A DNA stretch of 36,559 nt, taken from Larix sibirica. Taxonomy: Eukaryota; Streptophyta; Pinopsida; Pinales; Pinaceae. The stretch is from assembly GCA_004151065.3 (NCBI GenBank), contig NWUY0300018343.1, positions 8,246-44,804 of the forward strand, read 5' to 3'. Under the pieces are notes generated by a model. The model made no database searches and had not been told where the DNA came from. It saw only the letters and a list, made by a program, of their open reading frames with translations. Shown here in pieces: positions 1 through 9,234 of this stretch; within the stretch, counting starts at the first letter, position 1, and each line of letters starts with the position of its first letter. Position numbers and translations under genes: made by a program.

Positions 1-415
1 TCTTGCCATAGCCTTCAAGAAAAACCACTTTATTTGCTGCTGATAGGGACATGTGGATGTGGCTCACAAAAACACTATTATGACCTGCTTCATGTTCATG
101 TTGAGATGGTCTTCAAAATTTTCAATATCAATCATGATCATAACTTATCAAATTATCAATTATTGTACATGAATGCCTAATAGTAATATGCATGAACTCT
201 CTTTTTGGCAATACTTATAGTTCTACTCTTATGTTTCGTGAATAGTTTTGGTTCTTCACTCCGTTTTTTAAATATCTATTATAAAAATATTTTTATATCT
301 TTTTGTACTTAACGTTTCCCCACCGTATTCGGATCGTGGTTTTTCAAAAATTAGGCGAATCCACATCTGAATTAGTATCCTTATCCTGGTAACATAGATT
401 AATACCACTAAGTAG
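1..415. other. AT-rich flank, no gene seen
   Basis: No coding region is visible here. The stretch is AT-rich, with T-runs around 262-305. The sequence after about 305 (centred near 320-375) has a somewhat higher GC content and looks like decayed transposon DNA, but I cannot place it in a family. Homology to the LTR that follows stops at about 416, so this is either the sequence into which the LTR remnant was joined or a later insertion. Confidence 0.4.
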
Positions 416-637
416 GTAGGGCATCCTCCCAAGAGGCTTATGGGCCCACATAAGTAGGGGCACACTCCCCAAGAGGGTTGTTGAGCCTACATGTCAGAGT
501 CGACTAGTTTGGCATTAACCATACCTAGTAATACAATAAAAGAAAAAAGTACGGCCTTAGCCATGATTATGAGTACACTAATGATACATATGAATGGGGT
601 GTGGCCACATGTATATGTTGGACCAATAATTCCAACA
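416..637 (-). mobile_element. Truncated 3' LTR (U3 part) of an LTR retrotransposon
   Basis: Read on the minus strand this begins TGTTGGAATTATTGG, the same start as the complete LTR at 8694-9234. It aligns with that LTR for about 222 bases at roughly four matches in five. Shared blocks include the motif read on + as GGGCCCACATAAGTAGGG and the string AGAGGGTT followed by TTGAGCCTACAT. Homology ends just upstream of where the TATA box of the intact LTR lies, so R and U5 are missing. A polypurine tract abuts its inner edge, which identifies it as the 3' LTR of a minus-strand element. Confidence 0.7.
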
Positions 638-646
638 CCCCCTTGA
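638..646 (-). other. Polypurine tract of the LTR element
   Basis: On the minus strand the bases TCAAGGGGG directly precede the TGTTGG start of the LTR. A purine run at this spot is the plus-strand primer site of LTR retrotransposons. It fixes the orientation of the element as minus and marks 416-637 as its 3' LTR. Confidence 0.65.
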
Positions 647-1984
647 GCTTAATAGGGGGGCATGAAGATAAGTCATCGCAACATAGGTGTGACTTCCCCA
701 TCAATGTTGAGCAAGTGTCCACATCACTCTCTGCCACACTGAACAGGGGGCCACGAAGAGAAGTAATTAGAACATAGCAGTTACTTCCCCTCTTAATGCT
801 GAGCAAGGGTCCACATTGCTCCTCGTGAATTCCATATCATCCACAGACCAACATGGTTCTACAACTTAGTGAAGGTGGCCTGTGGTAGAAGTATTGTGAA
901 GTCAATGTTGGTGAGTTGGACTATTGAAAGTGGCTAAGTGCAGAGCATCCAGAGTAAGCAAACATCGTAAAGAGAAAGATCCACTGTAACATGCTGATTG
1001 GTTGAATGTACAGAGTGGCTTAAGTTTCCCTTGAGGTTGAAGCAGTTGAAAATGATACATCCAATTTAGACCAACATCATAAAGTGGCAACTAGAGATCT
1101 ACTGTAATAGATTGAGAGTCATTTGAAGAAGAATTTGTAAGTAGTGTAAAGGTTCCTGTGGGACAATGAGTAGAAGTGCCATGTAAGTAGGTGAGTAAGC
1201 GTGTACCTCCCTCAGACAATGAGTGGTCATAAGCCCACAAATGTCACTATGAACCAAATGTTGAGATGTAAGATTGCAATAATTCGATGTATCCATTCTT
1301 GGAACATAAAGAACATCTCCAAATGTGATGGGGTCAAAGATGATATCATCTCATTTTGAAACCCGCAAGGCTCAATATGCAAAGTGCATAGCCATATCTG
1401 CATTGTCAAAAAAATCTTAAGAAAGAAGCAAAGAAATGATCCAACTGGATCGTGAATTAACTCTAGCAAAGATAGCATTTGCGTTGGAAGGATCATATAG
1501 ACAACATACTGGAATATGGGTCCATGTACTTGATGAAAAAAACTAGAAATGCAAAACTGATGAAGTCATACCTTAATAAGGGATTGGTATAATAGATCAA
1601 ACCCATACGCAGAGTGCACAACTAGATGTGCATTGAATTGTGTCAAGAGTATTGTCTAGAAGATCCTTGTTGCAAACTCTTACTTCTACAAGCTCTTCAA
1701 TCCCTTGAGACAAGTCAAGCAAGGCTTGAAGACACAATTCTCTATATGACAACCATTGCATATAGAGTTCTTTTGTATCAAATCTCCCCAAATATAACTA
1801 GCCTCGTTGAATAGGGCAAAGAGCCTCTCTGAGGTCATTAGGTTCAACAAAGCAAAAGGCTCTGTGAAGTCTTAAAGGAATCCCCTATATAGGCCAAAGA
1901 AGGAAATAGTAATAGTTCTTGCGATGAATATGCAGTTTAATGTTTCTATATTTAGGGTAGCACAATGAAACACAAAGCCAGATA
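638..1984 (-). pseudogene. Decayed internal region of an LTR retrotransposon
   Basis: This is the internal DNA next to the polypurine tract. No frame is open over its length. Short minus-strand traces resemble Ty1-copia polyproteins: a DVLYVPR-like string near 1297-1320, then HSDICG near 1235-1257, recalling the protease-to-integrase zone of copia elements. The usual sequence between those motifs is largely missing, and no reverse transcriptase or RNase H motifs are recognisable, so large deletions are likely. Degenerate direct repeats occur close to the 3' end: about 644-733 against 734-822, sharing GAGCAAG-GTCCACAT. Assignment to copia is tentative. Confidence 0.45.
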
Positions 1985-3861
1985 ATAATAAGATAAGATA
2001 ATTTTATTAATGTCCAACAAATGACCACAAAAGTAGGTCAATGGGACTGTTCGGTACCTTAAAGTGGGAGCCCAAAAATTAGCTCCTATAAAAAGTTAAG
2101 AACAAAACTCAAACCCAACCCTAACTCCATAAAACAAGAGTTGGTCTTAGTGAAAATATACGAAGGAGAGATATGAAGAGATTGATTCAAAAGAGGAAAG
2201 TGTGTAAAGGGTGTGGATCCAAGCGCTATGATGCAAAAATGGCGACACAGTGGAAGCATTGGAAACACTGAAAACACTGGGAGTAATCTCTCCTATCATT
2301 TGAGGCCGCCTAGAGGGGAGGAAGCTCGGAAGAGTACTCTGTCTGGAGGAAGAGCTAGAAGAGGAATTGCAATGAGTAGTACGTTGATCCCTAGAGGAGG
2401 GAGGTTGCTGCCGCATCTTGGATAAAGTCGTTCGAATACCATGATGGGGCCGAGACTATCCCCATCGTTGGTGTTGGACAAAGTAGAGGTGGACTGCTGT
2501 GCCCTAACCGAGTGGTCAAGATTAGTGCCCCCTTTTGTCCATCTCTTGGTGCCCCTAGAGGAAGGAAGCATCTGAAAGAAGGAAGTGATACACTGAGTGG
2601 AGACTGGTTTCGCTTGAGAATGTCGTTGGAGGGTGAAGGAGCGAAGCTGGAGAGCCTCTTGCAAGTATAAGGCTAGACATCTTAGATTGAGGTATTCGAA
2701 GAATCTAGTCAACGTCTGAAGTTATATGGGAAGAAGGTCCTTGAAAAGACAATGAAATTGCCCGCGGATCTCGTAGTAAATAGGACATAGAAAGATGAAG
2801 TGCTCCTCTGCATCAACCTCTTGAAGGCGACATACTTCGTAGATCCTATCTGATTGGTCGAGTTGGTGATCTGTCTCTACTCGGAGACTGTGAGAGCCTA
2901 CTCTGAACTGGCCTAAAAAAATATGAAGAGCATGTGCCCAATGGTGGAATGTGTAAGGGGGTCGAACAGTGAGATTGTCACTAAGAACCAAGAAGTGCAT
3001 AGTGTAGAAGGCCATCTTGGTACGCAACCCCCCCTGAGGGTTGATCCAAGTCACCTATACAAACTGTCTATAAATGTCATCTCTAATGATTTCGTTCAAA
3101 TCCTGTCTAATAGGCAAGAGACAACCAGGTGCATCCAAGGAATACCTAAAAGGAGGAAGTCAGTCCATTGTAATATCGACAAAGATGCTAAAAGGTCCGC
3201 AATGCCCACAGAACAACATCTAGAGTGGCTTGGAGGGTTGGGTGAGGCGATGGTCTCATAAGAGAGATAGGCCAAGTATGGGTACCGATCATGCCCCTTC
3301 ATCGAGTCGATAAAGCTTCAGAGGCGGTGTAAGAGAGTGACAAGGCTGAAGTTTGAACACAGCCTGAAGCCGAAAAGGTCGAGCACCAAACTTTGCAAGT
3401 ATAATGGGCTGAGGTACTGTTTGTTTGCATATGATGATGTGATGGAGGAGGAGGATTTGTAATCTCTGCTGAGGCCCAATCATAGTCAAGTAGGTAAGGT
3501 CCCCACACCTCCGAGCCATAGAGGATTGTGGGTTAGATGAGTATCCATGGGAGACATCTTGGGTGAGATGTGCTGGAAATGGTGTCTGAAACACTGTCTC
3601 TTGAGAAGGGTTAGGGATCTGCATCCTTTATTAACCCGAGGCCGAAGAGCATGCTGCACACTGAAGCGAGGACCTATGAATTGAACCCCCAAGCAGGTAT
3701 CAGTGCTAGTGATCTCAATCTCCTCCTCTCTAAAGAAGAAATGAAGATTAGTGAGTAGCCTCTTCGATCCGTTGAAGATCATGACCTTGGTTTTACCCAA
3801 GTTGACCATCAACTTACGAAGATCACAAAAGAGGGTCAAGGCATCTAACTGTCTCTACTAT

Positions 3862-4019
3862 CCCTCCAGAGATGAGGCCAAGAGGACCATGTTACTTTGT
3901 CAACGAAGATTAGAATAGAAATCAAGACCTGGTGGAGAATCCCTCCAGAGATGAGGCCAAGAGGACCACGTTACTTTGTCAACAAAGACCAGAATAGAAA
4001 TCAAGACTCGGTGGAGAAG
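3862..4019 (-). repeat. 79-bp tandem duplication over the RT catalytic core
   Basis: Two units, 3862-3940 and 3941-4019, both start CCCTCCAGAGATGAGGCCAA on the + strand and differ at only a few positions. The unit encodes, on the minus strand, the region of the F/YADD catalytic box and the following VLLASSLEG-like residues. Since 79 is not a multiple of three, the duplication shifts the reading frame. Confidence 0.9.
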
Positions 4020-4820
4020 GCATCCATCTCCGTCTTGAATGTGCTCATGTAAGAAAGACTCTAGCTCATCATTGTAAATCACAAATAGAGTGGGGGAGAG
4101 TGGACACCCCTGCTTGACCCCAGTTGTAATCTTGATGAAATCTAAAATCCTGTGGGTCATGCGAAGACAACCAAGCACCGACTCATATTATCTCGTAATG
4201 GCAATTAGAAGGGTCTTGGAGATGCCAATGTCTCGAAGCCTCTGGAATAATGCAACTCTAGAGACAGAGTGGAACGCCTTCCCAAATTCTGCAAAGCAAC
4301 ATTAAACATTCGAAGAACATTGACGTGCCTCCTCATTGATGGCCTAGAGCGTAAGAATGTGGTCAGTGGTTTGGTGTGCTAGTTTGAAGCCTGCTTGTCC
4401 TCTAGCTTTGAGTTGTCTCCTCTCAAGCTCCCCAGGAAGCTGCATATGGAGAACTGTAGCATATAGCTTGGAGAGAGTGTGGCCAACCATGATTGTTCTG
4501 TAGTTACTGGGATCAATATTAGGGCTTGATTTATGAATCTGGTTGATAATATGATTTGACCATGGTACACGGAAGCCAATGTAGACCATGTGACAATCAA
4601 GTGCTCGACCAACTTGGAACCGTTCCTCACCCGCTGCTCTGCTAGAACTCATGGCCCAAACAACCTCCCGAACATCATGGGAAGTGAATAAGTAATAAGA
4701 GGCGGGGGAGGAGGTGACTTGGTAAGGGGTTTCCCCAGGATGTCATAGAGGGAAGAGGTGTGGCAGAACATGGCATTTGGATCAAGATCGGGTGGGAGAC
4801 GGGAGTGGCTGGGGAAGATG

Positions 4821-4962
4821 GTGCACCGAAAATATTTAGGGGAGTGAATAAGGGAATCACTCAACTCTCGTCGCCTAAGGGACATGAAGAGGTGCACCGA
4901 AAATGTTTAGGGGAGTGAACAAGGGAATTACTCAACTCTCCTCGCCTAAGGGACATGAAGAG
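4821..4962 (-). repeat. 71-bp tandem duplication between endonuclease and RT
   Basis: Units 4821-4891 and 4892-4962 both begin GTGCACCGAAAAT and end GGGACATGAAGAG, with about five mismatches. The unit lies in the linker between the endonuclease and RT domains of the LINE and also shifts the frame. Confidence 0.9.
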
Positions 4963-5680
4963 GTGCTTCTTATGGTGGAGGAGATGACAGTATGAAGCTT
5001 TGAGAATTGGGTATGAGGGGTGACCATGGTTGAAAGCATGATGAAGTTGGGCGTGGAGGTGCTTGCAGGTATTGTCATACCTAGGATTTTGGGGGAGGGG
5101 GGCAGATTGAGTGGAGTGGGGGTAAGTTTGGAGGGCAGCCTCCCATAAGACAAAAGAAAGACAAGAGTACTTGGCGGAGGTGGAATTGAGGGAAATGAAT
5201 GAGACACCAAGGGATCATTTGACGAAGGGTGGAAGTAAAGGTGTCGGGGTCCTCCTCAGAGAATATTGGTCCGAGGTGGACCAGAGAGTGGAGTCGAGGG
5301 GGTCGTGGGCAGGGGTGTCAATATGAAGGGAGAAAGAGAAGAGAGCATGGTTAGCCAGAGGGATGGGGGTTACAATGAAGTGATGAATGAAGGGGAGAAG
5401 GGCTTGGCTGGAAAGGACATAATCCATTACACTCTGACCACCACCATGAGGCTAGCAAGTGATAGAGCTGTAAGTTGAGAAACAAGGGAGGCTGTTAAGG
5501 ATTAGTAACTCATGGGATTCTCCAAGCCATATAAGGTGCCTGTCGTACCCTGTCAAAGGTCCCAAAATATCAGCACATGATCGGTGAAGTCCCATAAAAG
5601 CTGGATAAATCTCCTGAACACAAAACACATCCTCAGAGCAGTCATGTGGAGGGACTTGGCAGGCTCTGGTGTAGGTATTA

Positions 5681-6243
5681 AAGTCACCCAATAGGATGAC
5701 CTCTCCCACCGTTGAATGTTGGATGATTCCAGAGTAAAGATCCAAATATGGGTCGTTATCAGGTTCGCCATGGATAGCGAATTGAGATGAAGCTGGGGGA
5801 AAGTAACAAACTACAATGAAGACATCCCTGGGGAGAGGGGGGAATCTTTTGAGTTGGACCCACATAAACTTGGCATACTCATCCCAATGTGACCAAAGAA
5901 ACTCTACCTCGAAGAGACTTGCACTAAGCACGTCGTGCCACCTAAACCTCGAACCCCACCTAAAGTCACCCAATATGATGACCTCTCCCAATGTGGAATG
6001 TTGGATGATGCTAGAATAAAGATCCAAATATGGGTCGTTATTAGGTTTTCCATGGATAGCGAATTGAGATGAAGCTGGGGGAAAGTAGCAAACTACAATG
6101 AAGACATCCCTGGGGAGAGGAGGTAATTTGTTGAGTTGGACCCACATAAATCTGACACACTCATCCACTGTGACCAAAGAAACTCTACCCCGAAGAGACG
6201 CTCTCACCAAGCATGCCATGCCACTTGAACCTCGAACCCCAAC
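5681..6243 (-). repeat. 282-bp tandem duplication inside the endonuclease domain
   Basis: The segment starting AAGTCACCCAATA at 5681 recurs at 5963, an offset of 282 that becomes 283 near the end through a one-base indel. The duplicated block encodes FMWVQL, FIVVCYFPPASSQFAIHG and GEVIILGDF on the minus strand. Only the unit at lower coordinates continues into GDFN. In the other unit the Asn is replaced by junction sequence (GDFR). The period is 94 codons, so the frame stays open across both units for about 825 bases. Confidence 0.92.
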
Positions 6244-6479
6244 TGAAGATCGAGTTTCCTGACGATATGCAATCAATCAATAATAACCTGCGATATCCGG
6301 AAGTGGCCTAACTTGGACTGAAATCCCACCCCAAACTGTTTCCTTCATTTAGCTTGTTATTTAGAGAACCCAGGCCGAGAGTACCTGGGAGGTGGGGAGT
6401 CTCAGATAATAGTTCGGAGGTTTTGGATGCTTGCCCATTTAAATTCCTGACGAGTAACTAGAATGAGCTCACTAGATCA

Positions 6480-7628
6480 TTTCAGCTCCGCCACCTGGGA
6501 CCTAGTAAGATCGATATCTAGAAAAATCTTGGGAGGGAGAGAGAACAACTTACGTTTAGCACGAAGAGCTCGAAGTGGGTGACCCATTGATTTGAATTGG
6601 ATAAGCAATGTAGAATCATGACCAAACCAAGCTCTCTCAAGAGGAATATTGGCAAGCTCGAGGTAATATCAGAGAAACATGGCACCAACCTTTGCGTGGG
6701 ATTTGCGGAAGGAGAAGATAAGGGAAGCACTCTGACCTTCAAATTTAATTCTCAAGCCCGCCGATTGCGCTCTTCAATTAGCTTTGCTTGTACAACTTCT
6801 TCAACCGTACCAAGAGGAGGGGGGGTTCTATCCCTACCCCTGACAACTTTTGCCCAAGAATTAATGTGTGTCTCTGTCTCTTGTTTGGAAGTGACTTGCT
6901 GTTGGTGATTTTCCTCATGTTTGTTTTTAAGGTCGAGGATTTCAACATGTAAGGCATAGTTTGGGGGTTGGAGGTCTTCCTGTACTTTCCCATTGCCCAA
7001 TGATTTGTCGAGGGAGAGGTTTTCCAATTCAACTTTAGATAGGTGGTTTGAAAGGGTGAGTATTTCTCGTTGTGCCTGTTGCAGGTCAGAGTGACAATAG
7101 TTATCGGTTTCCAGGAATTTCATTCGTTTTTAGCAGATTTTTAATTTGGGAGGTCCAGAACGAGAAGTCTGACTCCATGGCTATGTTTATAGGGCTGTAG
7201 ACTAGTCCTTGGTTCTTGTTGCAACTATTGAAATACTCAAGGTGGTCTCTGTTACAAAATTCGTTAGACCCCAAGGGTTCCATGCTCGTTGATTGAGAAG
7301 CTCCCATCTTGCAAAAATGGGGGTGCAAATTTCTAGTACCCTTCCCCCTCTTGCGGGCTTGTTCGACTTGCTTGATTTCGTGGGCTTGGACGACGGTCAA
7401 GTCTTGGTTTTGAATTCACTTTGTTTGCAACTGAACACAACGATTTTGACTACAGTAACCCATACTCTCTGGTAGCAGGTGTGAGGAGGGCGGTAAGGCT
7501 TCCGTGGACGAGGGTGGCTCGATGGAGGGTACGGGAGGGTTGTAGACAGGAGCCCGATGAGTCACTGCGGACAAGGGCCAAAAGGGAATGGTGAGCACGG
7601 GACCACCATCAGACTGAAGTTGGCACAA
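6480..7628 (-). pseudogene. LINE ORF1 (nucleic-acid-binding protein), broken
   Basis: ORF1 proteins of LINEs bind the element RNA. On the minus strand the remains start with a proline-rich stretch (7628-7416, PPVPSIEPPSS). They continue through a basic part (EQARKRGKG near 7345) to a coiled-coil-like helix at 7123-6752 with leucine spacing (LSKVELENLSLDKSLG). The remains end in a conserved block near 6660-6480: RAWFGHDSTLLIQF, LRALRAKRKLFSLP and KIFLDIDLTRSQVAELK. I recognise this block as the C-terminal ORF1 domain found in plant LINEs that lie directly upstream of an endonuclease. Stops and frameshifts (for example near 7100 and 6690) break it. Confidence 0.6.
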
Positions 7629-7640
7629 CGAGACAGGAGT

Positions 7641-8681
7641 CGGGAAATTATTGCTTGGGTACTAAGAGGAGAGGTGAGGGTCGACGGGGAGAGTAGAGGG
7701 TTCGGGATTTGTTGTGGATGAGGGCCAGAATGGAACAAAGCTGTCAGGGCTGACCCTAAGGGACAAGAATGAGCCACCAGGGAGAGTGCACAGGGATGCA
7801 AGCTATGAGATGTGGAGGGTGATCGAGACACACCCACAAGGAATGAATAAGAAGATAGTGCTGGGTTTTGAAGAGAGGTAAAAACCCTATGATATACCCA
7901 AGGAAACCTAGAAGAGAAACAACAACTGTTGTATAAGGATAAATCTTGAGAGAAGAAATCTGAACCCACAACCCTGTAGGTAATGACGAGAAAACTTTGG
8001 ACATAATGTTCCAATGAACCCTGAAAAGGGATGATCCAAGCAAACTTCCTGATCAGCTGTTGTAGTGAGCCCTTGAAGGTGGGTTAAAAGTTAAAACCCT
8101 AGGAAAATGCTATAGAAAAGATGATCCAAGAAACCATAGATCTGCAGCCCTTAGGGCAATGCCTCTGGTCAAACATCTCCCTCACTGGTAGAAAAAAATC
8201 AGTCCTGGGAAACCTTAGCATGGGAGTGCTTGGGGCAATGGCATCAGCCAAAAATCTTCAGAAACTGTAGAAAAAAATCAGATCTGGAAACCCTAGGTTC
8301 ACAATCACAAAAAAGTGATGCTACAAGCTACAGGGCCAAATGGTTGCTGAATGATACGGGCCAAAACCCTGGTTCCAGTCACAATAAATAGACCAGCCTT
8401 TGAGCAATGGCTGCAAAGATTCTGAAATAAATCAGCAAGTAAACCGTAGTGCTGGGTGCACCGATCTTAGTGGACAGGAGCTCTGTAATTAGTGCAGAAA
8501 ATGGGCATAAACATCCCCGATAAAGCGATTTTCCAGCCAGGAAGAAACAATGAATCAACCTCGATAGTCCTCTGGTTACTGTTTTTTCTGCTTGCCAAGT
8601 CCAATCACATAAATATCAGCATGAATAGGCAAAATAAAACTTAAAAAACAGCAGTGAAGTGAGTTGGGGAGGTTCACACCT
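7641..8681 (-). other. 5' leader of the LTR element and/or 5' part of the LINE
   Basis: No gene is seen. On the minus strand this stretch follows the primer-binding site and runs to the start of the LINE. The part near 8681 must be the 5' leader of the LTR element. Where the LINE begins within 7600-8000 is not clear. Open minus-strand frames between 7562 and 8043 lack recognisable domains. Confidence 0.4.
8130..8440 (-). repeat. Degenerate direct repeats of about 79 bp in the leader
   Basis: Units start GAAACC at 8130 and 8209. Each carries GGGCAATG about 25-30 bases on and TAGAAAAAAATCAG near the end. A third, more diverged unit follows (CCAAAACCCTGG near 8352, GAGCAATGGCTGC near 8402, AAATAAATCAG near 8427). 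The copies share an AACCCTAGG-like edge. Confidence 0.6.
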
Positions 8682-8693
8682 GCTCTGCTACCA
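8682..8693 (-). promoter_or_regulatory. Primer-binding site of the LTR element
   Basis: On the minus strand the LTR ends ...CTCAACA and is followed at once by TGGTAGCAGAGC. This matches the initiator-Met tRNA primer site TGGTATCAGAGC except for G at the sixth base. The site establishes 8694-9234 as the 5' LTR of a minus-strand element. The near-identical second copy of this region starts at the equivalent of 8684, inside this site. Confidence 0.8.
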
Positions 8694-8713
8694 TGTTGAG
8701 ATCACAGAGAAAG

Positions 8714-8714
8714 N
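8714..8714. other. Single-N assembly gap
   Basis: One N interrupts the LTR next to a G-rich run. In the second copy the same sequence continues from AGAGAAAG straight into AGGGGGGG with no base at this position. The N therefore most likely marks a contig join of zero true length. Confidence 0.85.
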
Positions 8715-8982
8715 AGGGGGGGAGGGGGGGGATCAAGTGGAACCAAAATGTCAACCCAAAACTCTGCAATAATAAGAGAGAAACCATCACTAAAATAATG
8801 TGCTGGAGCTGTCCGTTAATGTGCTAGAGAGAGAAAGATCAAGTGCACACGTGAGAAAAAAAGCCAGCCAAGGAACAAGAGCGTACAGAACAAGGTTTGG
8901 GTGCCTGTAGGCTTAAACACTTTATATTAGATAGCCTTAGATCAATGATAAAAGATAATTTATAAATGAAGCTTGAGTGGTG

Positions 8983-8990
8983 TATTTATA
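8983..8990 (-). promoter_or_regulatory. TATA box of the LTR promoter
   Basis: The minus strand reads TATAAATA within GAGTTGTATAAATACACCA. It lies about 245 bases from the LTR start, a plausible U3/R boundary position for RNA polymerase II initiation about 30 bases further on. The equivalent in the second copy is 22934-22941. Confidence 0.5.
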
Positions 8991-9234
8991 CAACTCAAGT
9001 AATGTAGGGCATTCTCCCAAGAGGGAGGTATGGGCCCACATAAGTAGGGACACACTCGCTAAGAGGGTTATTGAGCCTACATACCAAAGTTGACTACGTC
9101 AGCCTTAACCACACCTAATGATACAGTAAAAGAATAAATATGGCTTTAGCTATGATTACAAAAGTACGCTAATGATACATTAACATATGAATAGACTGTG
9201 GCCAAATGCACAGATTACAGCAATAATTCCAACA

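Larger units (their letters stand above)
2296..6276 (-). pseudogene. LINE ORF2: endonuclease plus reverse transcriptase, broken
   Basis: ORF2 of a LINE encodes the nicking endonuclease and the reverse transcriptase that carry out target-primed reverse transcription. On the minus strand, 6276-5452 holds the endonuclease, with FIVVCYFPP and the catalytic GDFN motif. The same domain continues to 5427-5215, ending NHALFSFSL, where active enzymes usually have SDH. RT traces follow in order. NYRTI and LSKLYA lie in 4652-4344, followed by a GQAGF block. A GKAFHS string near 4290 stands where FxxAFD is expected, so the catalytic Asp is lost. GVKQGCPLSPTLF is near 4120. A VFVDK string near 3980 replaces the Y/FADD core. 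LGKTKVMIFN is near 3790. A C-terminal segment with EEHFIFLCPIYYEIRG at about 2800 matches the zinc-finger-like tail of plant LINE RTs. Reading requires several frame changes. Confidence 0.8.
1985..7640 (-). mobile_element. Non-LTR retrotransposon (LINE), defective
   Basis: Read on the minus strand, the order is ORF1 (about 7628-6480), apurinic endonuclease (about 6276-5215), reverse transcriptase (about 4860-3500), and a C-terminal cysteine/histidine domain (about 3054-2720) with a tail to about 2300. That is the standard layout of plant L1-like LINEs. The 3' end is placed near 1985, where the minus strand reads an A/T-rich tail of TTATCTTATTATTATC type. Both ends are estimates and I found no target-site duplication. 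The element sits between the internal remains and the 5' leader of the surrounding LTR element, so it probably inserted into that element. Stops, frameshifts and three tandem duplications make it inactive. Confidence 0.75.
8694..9234 (-). mobile_element. 5' LTR, first copy
   Basis: This 541-bp LTR (counting the N at 8714) reads TGTTGGAATTATTGC at its minus-strand 5' end and ...GATCTCAACA at its 3' end, so it has the usual TG...CA termini. A TATA box lies at 8983-8990 and the primer-binding site abuts at 8693. Its U3 part aligns with the truncated LTR at 416-637. The flank beyond 9234 (ACTAC) does not match the sequence next to the other LTR remnant, so no target-site duplication is left. A run of G bases interrupted by one A at 8716-8731 (+ strand) lies in U5. 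Confidence 0.75.

Noticed and set aside
99-110. TGTTGAGATG, resembling the minus-strand LTR end at 8694
   Set aside because: Only about nine bases match, and the next 300 bases have no similarity to the intact LTR, so the spacing is probably a coincidence.
2213-2425. Plus-strand open frames over the LINE (for example 2213-2425, 2923-3261 and 6597-6908)
   Set aside because: They lie opposite recognisable minus-strand LINE domains or their 3' tail and show no domain of their own.
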